Made by a program: the position numbers and the translations under genes. 27,477 nt of DNA from JAEUNJ01 sp052035955 (lineage in GTDB: Bacteria; Pseudomonadota; Gammaproteobacteria; Burkholderiales; Rhodocyclaceae), in NCBI GenBank assembly GCA_052035955.1, contig JBPOHD010000068.1:1-27477 (forward strand). Direction: 5' to 3'. Shown here one piece after another: positions 1 to 7,842 of this stretch. The notes beneath the pieces were generated by a model that was given only the letters and a program-made list of their open reading frames with translations, made no database searches and was not told the origin of the DNA. Position 1 is the first letter of the stretch; every line of letters begins with the position of its first letter.

Positions 1-355
1 GCGGCTTGGTGATGTAATCCACCGCCCCGAAGGCCAGGCCCCGCTGCTCGTCCTCCATGGCGTCCATGGCGGTGACGAAGATCACCGGAATGTCCCGCGT
101 CGCCGCATCGCCCCGCAGCCGTTCGAATACCTGGTAGCCGTCCATCCCGGGCATCATCACGTCGAGCAGGATCAGGTCGGGCTGCGGCGCCGAGCCGGCA
201 ATCTGCAGCGCCCTCGCCCCCGAGTTCGCCACCCGCACCCGGTAATCCCCCTGCAGCAACTCCCCCAGCACCGCCAGGTTCTCGGGAGTGTCGTCGACGA
301 CCAGCAGCGTCGCCCGTCCGCCGGGCGACACGGCCGGCTGGGTGTCAGAGCTCAT
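1..355 (-). CDS. Response regulator, N-terminal receiver domain (3' part outside window)
   Basis: The first 118 residues of a two-component response regulator are visible; the gene runs off the left edge. The receiver fold is clear: an acidic pair in LVVDDTPENL near the N-terminus, the phospho-acceptor Asp in LILLDVMMPGMDG, the Thr in VIFVTAM, and the conserved Lys in AVDYITKP where the window ends. The ATG at 355 has a GGAG nine bases upstream (365-368). The wording of the receiver (DTPENL, GAVDYITKP) is typical of regulators whose output is an HD-GYP or GGDEF domain, or of stand-alone receivers next to hybrid kinases, but the output domain is not in the window and is not assigned. It is transcribed divergently from the LuxR-type regulator at 755. 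Confidence 0.9.
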   Translation of the reverse strand, partial: MSSDTQPAVSPGGRATLLVVDDTPENLAVLGELLQGDYRVRVANSGARALQIAGSAPQPDLILLDVMMPGMDGYQVFERLRGDAATRDIPVIFVTAMDAMEDEQRGLAFGAVDYITKP

Positions 356-422
356 GCCTATCATCTCCCACGCCGAGAATCCGCAGCCCCGAACCGGCCG
401 GGGGAGCGAAACGGCGGCGCAT

Positions 423-451
423 TTGTTGCATTATCGCTTTGGACATAGGAT
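423..451 (+). promoter_or_regulatory. Possible sigma70-like promoter in divergent intergenic region
   Basis: TTGTTG (423-428) and TAGGAT (446-451) are separated by 17 bases in one of the few AT-richer patches of the 399-base gap 356-754. The match is only partial and the site lies about 300 bases upstream of the gene at 755, so this is a weak candidate. Apart from this and the hairpin at 596-642, I see nothing gene-like in 356-754. Confidence 0.2.
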
Positions 452-595
452 ACCGCCGATCGCCGCCGCCGGGACGATCCGGAAATAGCGGCAAGCGCGG
501 GTCGGGACGGTTTCAGATTCCGCGAATGTGGCTCCCTATGATTAGCGAGGCCGACCGTCCCCTCGCGGCCCGCCGGGTCCCGCGGGGCGGGCGAA

Positions 596-642
596 CGGAC
601 GGGTCTCCGATGTCAATCGGATAATCCCCGCCGACCCGTCCG
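596..642. repeat. Nested inverted repeat in the leader of the LuxR-type regulator
   Basis: An outer 10-base stem (CGGACGGGTC, 596-605, with GACCCGTCCG, 633-642) encloses an inner perfect 6-base stem (TCCGAT, 606-611, with ATCGGA, 616-621) and a 4-base loop. An 11-base bulge (622-632) lies on the 3' side. A GATAAT hexamer (620-625) overlaps the inner arm. The structure could be an operator or an RNA fold in the leader of the gene at 755; which of these applies is not decided by the sequence. A simpler GC hairpin, GCCCGCC/GGCGGGC at 568-592, lies just before it. Confidence 0.45.
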
Positions 643-754
643 CGCCGGCGGTCGACGAAGGCGCCCGGGCCAGGAACTAGAATCGGAAAACCCATCCACC
701 GGCAGGGGCTGCGGCCCCCGACGTTTCAAACCCGAGCGAGGCCCCAGGCGTTCC

Positions 755-1774
755 ATGGTGACGGTATTGGCAATCGAGCCCGCGGCGACGTATCGCGCCG
801 TCCTCGCCAGCCATGCACAGGCGATGGGGCTGGACTTCGCCGGCTTCGCGGACCTTCCCGAGGCCCTGGCCTTCCTCGATGCCCAGCCGGCCGACCTGAT
901 CACCATCGCCGCCCACGTCCCGAGCGGAGAGTTTCCCGAGATCCTCGACACCCTGCGTTCCCATCCGGCGGCCCGCGACGTGCCGGTGCTTCTCGTCACC
1001 GCCGATGCCGACGAGGCGAAGCGGCGGGCGGCCCTGGAGATGGGCATCACCGAAGTGTTCGGGAAGGACGACCTGGTCCATCTGCACGCCTATCTGGGCG
1101 TCGTTGCCAGCCACGCGCGGGGGCGGGCGGCGGGCCGGTCCGGCCGGGTGCTGCTGGTCGAGGACAGCGCTTCCAGTGCGGCCATGATCCGCGCCGCACT
1201 GTCCGCCGAAGGCTTCGACGCCACGGTCGCGCCGAGCGTGCGGGCCGCCCTCGACTGCCTCGCCGATCGCCGTTTCCGCCTCGCCGTGGTCGACCTGGTG
1301 CTGGAAGGCGGCCAGTCCGGCGTCATCCTGATCCAGAAGATCCGCGCCATGAAGGGGGAAACCGGGCGCCTGCCTATCATCGCCGTTTCCGCCTTCGCCG
1401 ACGGGCCGAGGCGACGGCTGGCCGCCCAGTCCGGTGCCGACGCCTTCCTGCCCAAACCCCTGGACCCGGGCGAACTCGCCCACCACGTGCGCCGGCTGGC
1501 CTTGCGGTTGCCGGCCGCCGGGGCGGGCGCGCCGGTGCGCCGGAGTCCGGTTCCGGCGGCCCCCGGCGGGGTATCGCTGACGCCCCGGGAATCCCGGGTC
1601 GCCGAGCTGGTCCTGGCCGGCTGCTCGGACAAGGAGATCGCCCGCCGGCTGGGGATCAGCTACTGGACGGTGCGGACCCACGTGGCCAGCGTGCTGCGCA
1701 AGCGCCAGGTGGCCAACCGCCTGGATCTCGTGCGCCAGGCCCTGGGCGGCAAGCCGGGGTCCGCCGACCCCTGA
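755..1774 (+). CDS. Two-receiver response regulator with LuxR-type DNA-binding domain
   Basis: A 339-residue transcription regulator. Residues about 1-118 form a first receiver-like domain that lacks the acidic pair and the phospho-acceptor Asp (the expected site reads ITIAAHVP), so it is probably a pseudo-receiver. Residues about 131-250 are a second, intact receiver: E136-D137, phospho-acceptor D180 in VVDLVLEGG, and K234 in LPKPLD. Residues about 274-330 are a LuxR/FixJ helix-turn-helix (LTPRESRVAELVLAG, then SDKEIARRLGIS and TVRTHV). Phosphorylation of D180 would be expected to control dimerisation and DNA binding. No kinase is adjacent; the diguanylate cyclase follows 71 bases downstream on the same strand and may be a target or co-transcribed. 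The ATG at 755 has no strong ribosome binding site, only GAGG about 13 bases upstream. Confidence 0.85.
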   Translation: MVTVLAIEPAATYRAVLASHAQAMGLDFAGFADLPEALAFLDAQPADLITIAAHVPSGEFPEILDTLRSHPAARDVPVLLVTADADEAKRRAALEMGITEVFGKDDLVHLHAYLGVVASHARGRAAGRSGRVLLVEDSASSAAMIRAALSAEGFDATVAPSVRAALDCLADRRFRLAVVDLVLEGGQSGVILIQKIRAMKGETGRLPIIAVSAFADGPRRRLAAQSGADAFLPKPLDPGELAHHVRRLALRLPAAGAGAPVRRSPVPAAPGGVSLTPRESRVAELVLAGCSDKEIARRLGISYWTVRTHVASVLRKRQVANRLDLVRQALGGKPGSADP

Positions 1775-1845
1775 ATCCGTCCCTCGCATTCCGCCGTGCC
1801 GCTCCGGTCCAGCCCCGGGGAACTTGCGAGTATCATTTCCCGCCC

Positions 1846-4383
1846 ATGACCACGGCAAACCGGCAGCCCCGTCCCAGAACCGATTCCCCGCCCGACGGCG
1901 GCGGCCTCGCATCGGCGCGTCGGGCGGCTTCGCGGCGGGCGTCGCGCGATGGTCCGGTCCGTCGCCTGGGGGGCCTGCTGCTGGCCCTGGTCCTGTTCTT
2001 TCCGGGCCTTTCGGCTGCCGCGGCGCCGGACACGGTCCGCATCGGCATCCTCGCCCACCGGGGCGAGGCCGCCGCCGTCGCCGCCTACCAGCCGACGGCG
2101 GACTTCCTGTCGGAGCGCGTTCCCGGCCCGCGTTTCTCGGTGGTGCCCTACGACCTGCGCGAGATGGAACTCGCCATCGCCATGGGGGCGGTGGACTTCG
2201 TGATCACCAACCCGGAGCAGTACGTGGTCCTCGAGGCGCGCCACCACGTCACGAGGATCGCCACCCTGGTCCGCGAGACCGGCGGCCGCCACGTCAGGCA
2301 ATTCGGGGGCGTGATCTTCACCCGCGCCGACCGGGCCGACCTGGGAGCCATCGGGGATATCCGCGGCAAGCGGGTGGCCGCCGTCGGGCCGACCGCCTTC
2401 GGGGGCTTCCTCATGCAGGCACAGGTGCTGCGGGAGGCCGGCATCGACGTGTCGAAGGACGCCAGCATGGACTTCCTCGGACTGCCCCAGGACAGGATCG
2501 TCCAGGCGGTCCTCGACGGGCGGGCCGACGTGGGTTTCGTCCGTTCCGACCTGCTCGAGCAGATGGCCGGCGAGGGACGCCTGAGCCTGGACCGGCTGCG
2601 GGTGCTCAATCCGCGACAGGTCCCCGACTACCCCTTCCGGCTGTCCACGCCCCTCTATCCCGAGTGGCCGATCGCCGCCGCCGACAGGACGCCCCTCGAA
2701 CTGAGCAACCGGGTGGCGGTGGCGCTGCTCTCCATGCCGCCGGGGCATCCGGCGGCGCGCCAGGGCGGCTACCACGCCTGGACCGTTCCCCTGTCCTACC
2801 GTTCGGTCCACGACCTGATGCGGGCCATGCGGGTGGCGCCCTACGACCGACCGGAGGATTTCCACCTGGCCGACGTGGTGCGCAAGTACGACTTCCACCT
2901 GATGGCCCTGCTCACGGTCGCCGGGATGGTCGCCGCCGCCATCGCCTGGCGGTTCCGGCGGATGAACCGGGCCCTCGGCGTGCAGATCGGCCTGGTCGGG
3001 GAGCGGACGACGGCGCTGGAGTCGGAGGTGGCCCGGCGGCGGCTGGCCGAGCGGCACCTGGAGCGCGAGACCCACGCCCTGGAGATGATGGCGCGCAATG
3101 CCGGCCTGCCGGATGTCATGCACGTGCTGTGCCTGCTGTGCGAGGACGGCAGCCGGGGCGGGCACGCGATCATCATGGAGTCGGCGGAGGACGGCCATGT
3201 GCTCCGTCTGGCCGCGGCACCCTCTCTGTCGGCCGACTGCCGCAGGCGGCTGGCCGAGCTGGTGCCGCCGGGCGACGGTCCGGCGGCGTGGCGGGAAGCC
3301 GTCGCCGCCGCCTGCGGCGACGCGCTGGTGCCGCGACTGGTGGTGCCGATCGATCTCCAGGGCGGCCGCCACGGGGGGGTCCTGGTCCTCCTCATGCCGG
3401 CCGACGCGGCACTGGCCGACGGGGCGGACGATGCGGTCCGGGACGCCGCCACCCTGGCCGGGCTGGCCCTGGACGCGCGGCGGGCTGCCGAGCAGGTGCG
3501 CCTCTCGGCGAGCGTCTTCGACAACGCGCTGGAGGGGATCGTGATCACCGACGCCGACAGCCGGATCGTGCAGGTGAACCAGGCCTTCGTGCGGGCCACC
3601 GGCTTCGCGCCGCAGGAGGTGATCGGGCGGCGACCCTCGCTGCTGCGCTCCGGACGCCATGACCGGCCCTTCTATGCCGCCATGTGGGACGCCCTGGTCC
3701 ACGACGGCAGCTGGCGCGGCGAGATCTGGAACAAGCGCAGGAACGGCGAGATCTATCCCCAGATCCTGCACATCTCGGCCATCCGGGACGACCGGGGCCG
3801 CTCCAGCCACTACATCGGCATCTATGCCGACATCACCGACCTGAAGGCGACCCAGCAGAAACTGGAGCGGCTGGCCAACTTCGACGCGCTGACCGGCCTG
3901 CCGAACCGGACGCTGCTGACCGACCGGCTGCGCCAGGCCATGGCCCAGGCCCGCCGCCGCCGCCGGCTCCTCGCCGTCTGCTTCCTCGACCTGGACGCCT
4001 TCAAGCCGATCAACGACAGCCATGGCCATGCGGTCGGCGACCGCATCCTGGCCGAGGTGGGACGGCGCCTGCAGGGCGCCGTGCGGGCCGGCGACACGGT
4101 GGCCCGTTTCGGCGGCGACGAGTTCGTCATCCTGCTCGGCGACCTGGCCGACGAGGCGGAGCTGTCGGCGGGCCTCGGCCGCGTCCTGGAACTGGTGGCC
4201 GAGCCCTATCCCGTGGACGACCTGGAACTGCACCTGTCGGCCAGCATCGGGGTCGCCCTCTTCCCGGCCGACCCGGCGGACCCGGACATGCTGCTGCGGC
4301 AAGCCGACCAGGCGATGTACGAGGCCAAGCGGGAGGGGCGCAACCGCTACCGGGTGTTCCGCGACGCCGCGCCGGCGCGATAA
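1846..4383 (+). CDS. Membrane diguanylate cyclase with PhnD-like periplasmic domain, PAS and GGDEF
   Basis: An 845-residue c-di-GMP synthase. After a basic leader, a signal or membrane helix spans about 41-60. Residues about 63-325 resemble the phosphate/phosphonate-type periplasmic binding protein PhnD (VRIGILAHRGEAAAV, then DFVITNPEQYVVLEAR and IRGKRVAAVGPTAFGG). A second helix lies at about 350-368. A poorly conserved GAF-like segment (about 400-545) and a PAS domain (about 550-670, ending in GIYADITDLK) precede the GGDEF domain (about 673-840). The active-site signature RFGGDEF is intact near residue 756. An RxxD inhibitory site (RAGD) sits exactly five residues before GGDEF, so product inhibition is expected. 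The ligand is unknown; any small anion or organic acid is possible. The start lacks a clear ribosome binding site, but no better one is in frame before the signal helix. lgt follows after 32 bases. Confidence 0.88.
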   Translation: MTTANRQPRPRTDSPPDGGGLASARRAASRRASRDGPVRRLGGLLLALVLFFPGLSAAAAPDTVRIGILAHRGEAAAVAAYQPTADFLSERVPGPRFSVVPYDLREMELAIAMGAVDFVITNPEQYVVLEARHHVTRIATLVRETGGRHVRQFGGVIFTRADRADLGAIGDIRGKRVAAVGPTAFGGFLMQAQVLREAGIDVSKDASMDFLGLPQDRIVQAVLDGRADVGFVRSDLLEQMAGEGRLSLDRLRVLNPRQVPDYPFRLSTPLYPEWPIAAADRTPLELSNRVAVALLSMPPGHPAARQGGYHAWTVPLSYRSVHDLMRAMRVAPYDRPEDFHLADVVRKYDFHLMALLTVAGMVAAAIAWRFRRMNRALGVQIGLVGERTTALESEVARRRLAERHLERETHALEMMARNAGLPDVMHVLCLLCEDGSRGGHAIIMESAEDGHVLRLAAAPSLSADCRRRLAELVPPGDGPAAWREAVAAACGDALVPRLVVPIDLQGGRHGGVLVLLMPADAALADGADDAVRDAATLAGLALDARRAAEQVRLSASVFDNALEGIVITDADSRIVQVNQAFVRATGFAPQEVIGRRPSLLRSGRHDRPFYAAMWDALVHDGSWRGEIWNKRRNGEIYPQILHISAIRDDRGRSSHYIGIYADITDLKATQQKLERLANFDALTGLPNRTLLTDRLRQAMAQARRRRRLLAVCFLDLDAFKPINDSHGHAVGDRILAEVGRRLQGAVRAGDTVARFGGDEFVILLGDLADEAELSAGLGRVLELVAEPYPVDDLELHLSASIGVALFPADPADPDMLLRQADQAMYEAKREGRNRYRVFRDAAPAR

Positions 4384-4415
4384 TCGGCGCCTTTGCCGGC
4401 GCGCTCGTCCATCCG

Positions 4416-5204
4416 ATGCTGATCCATCCCCAGTTCGACCCGGTCGCCGTGGCGGTCGGCCCCCTGTCCGTGCGCTGGTACGGCCTCACCTACCTGGCGG
4501 CCTTCCTGCTGTTCATCGCGCTCGGGCGGCTTCGTGCCCGGCGCCTGCCGCAACTGGGCTTCGCGGCCCAGGACCTGGACGACCTGCTCTTCTATGGCGT
4601 GATCGGCGTCATCGTCGGCGGCCGGCTCGGCCAGGTGCTGTTCTACGAGCCCGGGCATTACCTGGCCCATCCGCTGGAGGTCCTGGCCGTGTGGAAGGGC
4701 GGCATGAGCTTCCACGGCGGCTTCCTCGGGGTGCTCGTCGCCATGGGCCTCTACGCCCGGCGGCGCGGGCGCTCCTTCTGGCAGGTGACCGACTTCATCG
4801 CCCCGCTGGTGCCGACCGGGCTGGGCTGCGGACGCATCGGCAACTTCATCAACGGCGAACTCTGGGGCCGGGTGGCCGACGCCGGCCTTCCCTGGGCCAT
4901 GGTCTTCCCGCAGGTGGATGCGCTGCCGCGCCACCCGTCCCAGCTCTACCAGGCCCTGGGCGAAGGCGTGCTGCTCTTCGTCCTGCTCTGGTTCTATGCG
5001 GCCAGGCCCAGGCCCCTGCGCCATGTCTCGGCGGTGTTCCTGGTCGGCTACGGGATTGCCCGTTTCTGCGCCGAGTGGTTCCGCGAACCGGACGCGGGCA
5101 TCTTCGGCCACTCCTACGCCGTCAGCATGGGCCAGTGGCTGTCGCTGCCCATGGTCGTCGTCGGGGTCGCGATGCTCTTCGCCGGCCGGCGACGGGCCGA
5201 CTGA
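4416..5204 (+). CDS. lgt: Prolipoprotein diacylglyceryl transferase
   Basis: Lgt transfers the diacylglyceryl group of phosphatidylglycerol to the lipobox Cys of prolipoproteins in the inner membrane, the first step of lipoprotein maturation. The 262-residue product has the family's usual length, several membrane helices, the N-terminal MLIHPQFDP and VRWYGL, the central WKGGMSFHGG, and the Lgt signature GRIGNFINGELWGR with R140 in the position of the essential Arg. RHPSQLY and the C-terminal RFCAEWFREPD are also family-typical. The ATG at 4416 gives the expected N-terminus; there is no obvious ribosome binding site, and the gene follows the diguanylate cyclase by 32 bases, so translation may depend on read-through from upstream. 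The same frame is open upstream, but that part is a shadow of the cyclase gene. Confidence 0.97.
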   Translation: MLIHPQFDPVAVAVGPLSVRWYGLTYLAAFLLFIALGRLRARRLPQLGFAAQDLDDLLFYGVIGVIVGGRLGQVLFYEPGHYLAHPLEVLAVWKGGMSFHGGFLGVLVAMGLYARRRGRSFWQVTDFIAPLVPTGLGCGRIGNFINGELWGRVADAGLPWAMVFPQVDALPRHPSQLYQALGEGVLLFVLLWFYAARPRPLRHVSAVFLVGYGIARFCAEWFREPDAGIFGHSYAVSMGQWLSLPMVVVGVAMLFAGRRRAD

Positions 5205-5326
5205 GGCCGACGGAGGCTGCCGGTGCCCGCCGCCGCGGCAGGATTGCACGGCCTCCGCCGCGAACCGGGACCGCCCCGCGGCCGGACGGCGTAGCATCGA
5301 AGGACTTGCAGACGGAGGAACACCCC

Positions 5327-6655
5327 ATGGCCGACAACCTGATCTCCCGGGGCCTCAAGAAGGTCCGCGCCCTCGTCGCCGACGAAGGCCCCGCCCTCTC
5401 GGCCAAGGCCCGGGACCGGCTGCGCGCCCAGCTGCGGGAATGCGTCGAGGGACGCGGCGGGGAAGTCTCGGCCCGGCAGCGGGCCGTGGGCCTGGCCGAG
5501 ACCTACCTGGGGCTCTCGGAGGCCGGGCGGCGGGATTTCCTGCGCCTCATCGCCCTGGAGTTCGGCCCCGATCCGGCCCGCGTCGCCAAGGCCCACGAGG
5601 CCTACCAGGCGGCCGTCGGCACGCCGCGCCAGTGGGAGGCGGAAGCCGGCCTGCGGGGCGCCCTGCGCTCGGGCCGCATCCGCATCCTCACCCAGTTCAA
5701 CGCCATGCCCCAGGGGGTCAAGTTCCTGGTGGACCTGCGGGCCGAGCTGCTCGGATTCCTGGAGAGGGACCCGGACCTCGCCTCCCTGGACCGGGAGCTG
5801 GGGGCGCGGCTCTCCGCCTGGTTCGACGTCGGCTTCCTCGAACTGCAGCGCATCACCTGGAGTTCGCCGGCGGCCCTGCTGGAGAAGCTGATCGCCTACG
5901 AGGCGGTGCACGAGATCCGTTCCTGGGCCGACCTGAAGAACCGGCTCGATTCCGACCGGCGCTGCTACGCCTTCTTCCATCCCCGCATGCCCACCGAGCC
6001 CCTGATCTTCGTCGAGGTGGCCCTGACCGACCACCTGGCCGACAACGTCCAGCACCTGCTCGACGAGGCGGCGCCGGTCTTCGATGCCCAGCGGGCCGAC
6101 ACGGCCATCTTCTATTCGATCTCCAATACCCAGGTCGGCCTGCGCGGCGTCTCCTTCGGCAACTTCCTCCTCAAACGCGTCATCGACGACCTGAAGCGGG
6201 ATTTCCCGCGCCTGCGGACCTTCAGCACCCTGTCGCCGATGCCCGGGCTTGCCGCCTGGGTGAAGAAGCACCCCCAGGTCCTGGCCGAGGCCGGCATCGA
6301 GATGTCCCCGGCCGACCTGGCCGGCGGCGCCTGGGCGGCCGACCGGCGCCAGGCCCGGCGCCTGCGGGACCCGCTGCTGGCGCTGGCTTCCCGCTACCTG
6401 CTGGAGGCCAAGGGCAAGGGCGAGGGGCCGCCGGCGCCCTTCGATCCCGTCTCCCGCTTCCACCTCGGCAACGGTGCGCGCGTCGAGCGCCTCAACTTCC
6501 TGGGCGACAGTTCGGGCAAGGGTCTCGCCCAGGCCTACGGCATGATGGTCAACTACCTCTACGAGCCCGAGCAGATCGAGGAAAACGTCGAGGCCTTCGC
6601 CACGGAAGGGCGGATCGCCGCCGCCGCTTCCCTGCGCCGGCAGGCACGCCGGTAG
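5327..6655 (+). CDS. mlycD: Malonyl-CoA decarboxylase
   Basis: Converts malonyl-CoA to acetyl-CoA and CO2 in the cytoplasm. The 442-residue protein has the MCD helical N-terminal region (about 1-140) and the acetyltransferase-like catalytic domain. Visible conserved blocks are FFHPRMPTEPLIFVEVAL, YSISNTQVGLRGVSFGNFLLK (a catalytic Ser is expected here, S264 or S266), FSTLSPMPGLAAW, and FHLGNGA, where H379 matches the second catalytic residue of the family. The C-terminus MMVNYLYEPEQIEENVEAF is also typical. GGAGG lies eight bases before the ATG. The VOC protein starts 33 bases downstream, so the two are probably co-transcribed. In a bacterium this enzyme may serve malonate or odd-chain/dicarboxylate catabolism, or adjust malonyl-CoA for fatty acid synthesis; the context does not decide. 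The gene symbol is the animal one; bacterial usage varies (MCD, matA in rhizobia). Confidence 0.95.
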   Translation: MADNLISRGLKKVRALVADEGPALSAKARDRLRAQLRECVEGRGGEVSARQRAVGLAETYLGLSEAGRRDFLRLIALEFGPDPARVAKAHEAYQAAVGTPRQWEAEAGLRGALRSGRIRILTQFNAMPQGVKFLVDLRAELLGFLERDPDLASLDRELGARLSAWFDVGFLELQRITWSSPAALLEKLIAYEAVHEIRSWADLKNRLDSDRRCYAFFHPRMPTEPLIFVEVALTDHLADNVQHLLDEAAPVFDAQRADTAIFYSISNTQVGLRGVSFGNFLLKRVIDDLKRDFPRLRTFSTLSPMPGLAAWVKKHPQVLAEAGIEMSPADLAGGAWAADRRQARRLRDPLLALASRYLLEAKGKGEGPPAPFDPVSRFHLGNGARVERLNFLGDSSGKGLAQAYGMMVNYLYEPEQIEENVEAFATEGRIAAAASLRRQARR

Positions 6656-6688
6656 AATCGGGACTTTCCAACCAACCGGGAGAGACCC

Positions 6689-7162
6689 ATGGCACGACCC
6701 TTCAAAGTGCTCGGCATCCAGCAGATCGCGATCGGCGGCCCCGACAAGGAGCGCATGAAGAAGCTCTGGATCGACATGCTGGGCCTGGAGATCACCGGCA
6801 ACTACGTCTCCGAGCGGGAGAACGTGAACGAGGACATCGCCGCCATCGGCAGCGGGCCCTTCAAGGTCGAGGTGGACCTGATGCAGCCCGTGGACCCGGC
6901 GAAGAAGCCGGCGGTCCACGAGACGCCGCTCAACCACGTGGGCCTGTGGATCGACGACCTGCCCAGGGCCGTCGAATGGCTCACCGCCCAGGGCGTCCGC
7001 TTCGCGCCGGGCGGCATCCGCAAGGGCGCCGCCGGCTTCGACATCACCTTCCTGCATCCGAAGGCGAACGAGCAGTTCCCGATCGCCGGCGAGGGCGTGC
7101 TGATCGAACTGGTGCAGGCGCCGCCGGAAGTGGTCGCCGCCTTCGCCCGGCTGGGCGCCTGA
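6689..7162 (+). CDS. VOC-fold protein, methylmalonyl-CoA epimerase/glyoxalase-like
   Basis: A 157-residue protein of the vicinal oxygen chelate superfamily, with two beta-alpha-beta-beta-beta modules. Metal-ligand positions can be read as H83 (LNHVGLWIDDL) and E140 (GVLIELVQAP), probably with E61 (FKVEVDLMQP). The first-strand ligand, usually His, is Gln here (Q12 in GIQQIAIGG). The general shape and its position directly after malonyl-CoA decarboxylase suggest acyl-CoA chemistry, for example methylmalonyl-CoA epimerisation, but a glyoxalase I-like lyase or another VOC activity cannot be excluded. A GGGAGAG ribosome binding site precedes the ATG. It ends the plus-strand run and converges on cheD. 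Confidence 0.75.
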   Translation: MARPFKVLGIQQIAIGGPDKERMKKLWIDMLGLEITGNYVSERENVNEDIAAIGSGPFKVEVDLMQPVDPAKKPAVHETPLNHVGLWIDDLPRAVEWLTAQGVRFAPGGIRKGAAGFDITFLHPKANEQFPIAGEGVLIELVQAPPEVVAAFARLGA

Positions 7163-7170
7163 GGAACCCC

Positions 7171-7207
7171 CCTCCCGGTCTGCCGCCGCCGGGCGCGGGC
7201 CGGGAGG
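7171..7207. terminator. Candidate bidirectional hairpin between convergent genes
   Basis: CCTCCCGG (7171-7178) pairs perfectly with CCGGGAGG (7200-7207), and the 21-base interior is itself GC-rich and self-complementary. It fills the 46-base gap between the converging VOC gene and cheD. No run of T follows on either strand, so termination would be of a weak or factor-assisted kind. Confidence 0.45.
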
Positions 7208-7208
7208 A

Positions 7209-7799
7209 TCAGAACAGCTCGATCTTCTTTCCCGTCGCCGGGGGCGGCTGCACGAGGGTCTGCTCGTAGGCGCGCTCGGCCTGGGCCACCTCGGACGCGA
7301 TGGCCTGGGTCACCGGCATGCGCCGGCACCAGACATCGCCGGTGGCGGGATGCAGGACCACCTTGCGCGACCAGGGCCCGAGGAAATCGCAGGCGGTCAG
7401 GCGGATGCCCTCCCGCTCCAGCCATTCCTTCGCGAAGTCGGCATTGCGCTCGCCGATGGCCATGCGGATGTTGCTGACGATGGTGCCGCCGCCGAAGGCC
7501 TTGGCCACCAGCCGCTCCTTGCGGGCCCCCTTGCCGAGCATCGCGTTGACCAGGATTTCCATCGCATAGTCGCCGGCCAGCACCACGTCGGTGTCGGCGT
7601 GGGCGCCGCCGGCCCGGCTGGGCAGCAGGAAGTGGTTCATGCCGCCCAGGCGCAGGGCCGGATCGTAGAGGCAGACGGCGACGCAGGAACCGAGCAGGGT
7701 GGCGATGGGCCGCAGCTTCTCGACCGCCCAGCCGCCGGGATTGATGTTCAGGGCCTGGCGTTCCAGGTCCTTGGCGGAGATTTCCGGGACGGCGCTCAT
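7209..7799 (-). CDS. cheD: Chemoreceptor glutamine deamidase CheD
   Basis: CheD deamidates specific Gln residues of chemoreceptors to Glu, setting receptor activity and methylation capacity. The 196-residue product contains the catalytic Cys in TLLGSCVAVCLYD (C39), the His in GGMNHFLLP (H56), the DYAMEILVNAML helix, KAFGGGTI and IGERNADFAKEWLE, all characteristic of the family. It is the last gene of the chemotaxis operon, 43 bases after the STAS gene. The protein carries a C-terminal extension of about 35 residues beyond the core, ending in KKIELF, which nearly matches the end of the short chemoreceptor encoded at 14938-16206. No CheC, the usual CheD partner in Bacillus, is present in the window. 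Confidence 0.96.
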   Translation of the reverse strand: MSAVPEISAKDLERQALNINPGGWAVEKLRPIATLLGSCVAVCLYDPALRLGGMNHFLLPSRAGGAHADTDVVLAGDYAMEILVNAMLGKGARKERLVAKAFGGGTIVSNIRMAIGERNADFAKEWLEREGIRLTACDFLGPWSRKVVLHPATGDVWCRRMPVTQAIASEVAQAERAYEQTLVQPPPATGKKIELF

Positions 7800-7842
7800 G
7801 GCGGCGGGGACAATCGTCTGCGGGAATCTCGCCTTCGCACCC

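Noticed and set aside
1660..4302. 880-codon open frame on the minus strand
   Set aside because: Lies opposite the diguanylate cyclase gene; its His/Gln/Arg/Gly-rich composition and lack of any domain are typical antisense shadows in GC-rich DNA.
3684..4415. Upstream extension of the lgt open frame into the diguanylate cyclase gene
   Set aside because: The Lgt fold begins at the ATG at 4416; the upstream part is the +1-frame shadow of the cyclase.
5211..5255. Hairpin after lgt (CGGAGG...CCTCCG with inner CTGCCG/CGGCAG) as a terminator
   Set aside because: No T run and many GC-rich alternatives; common chance complementarity in this composition, so not listed as a feature.
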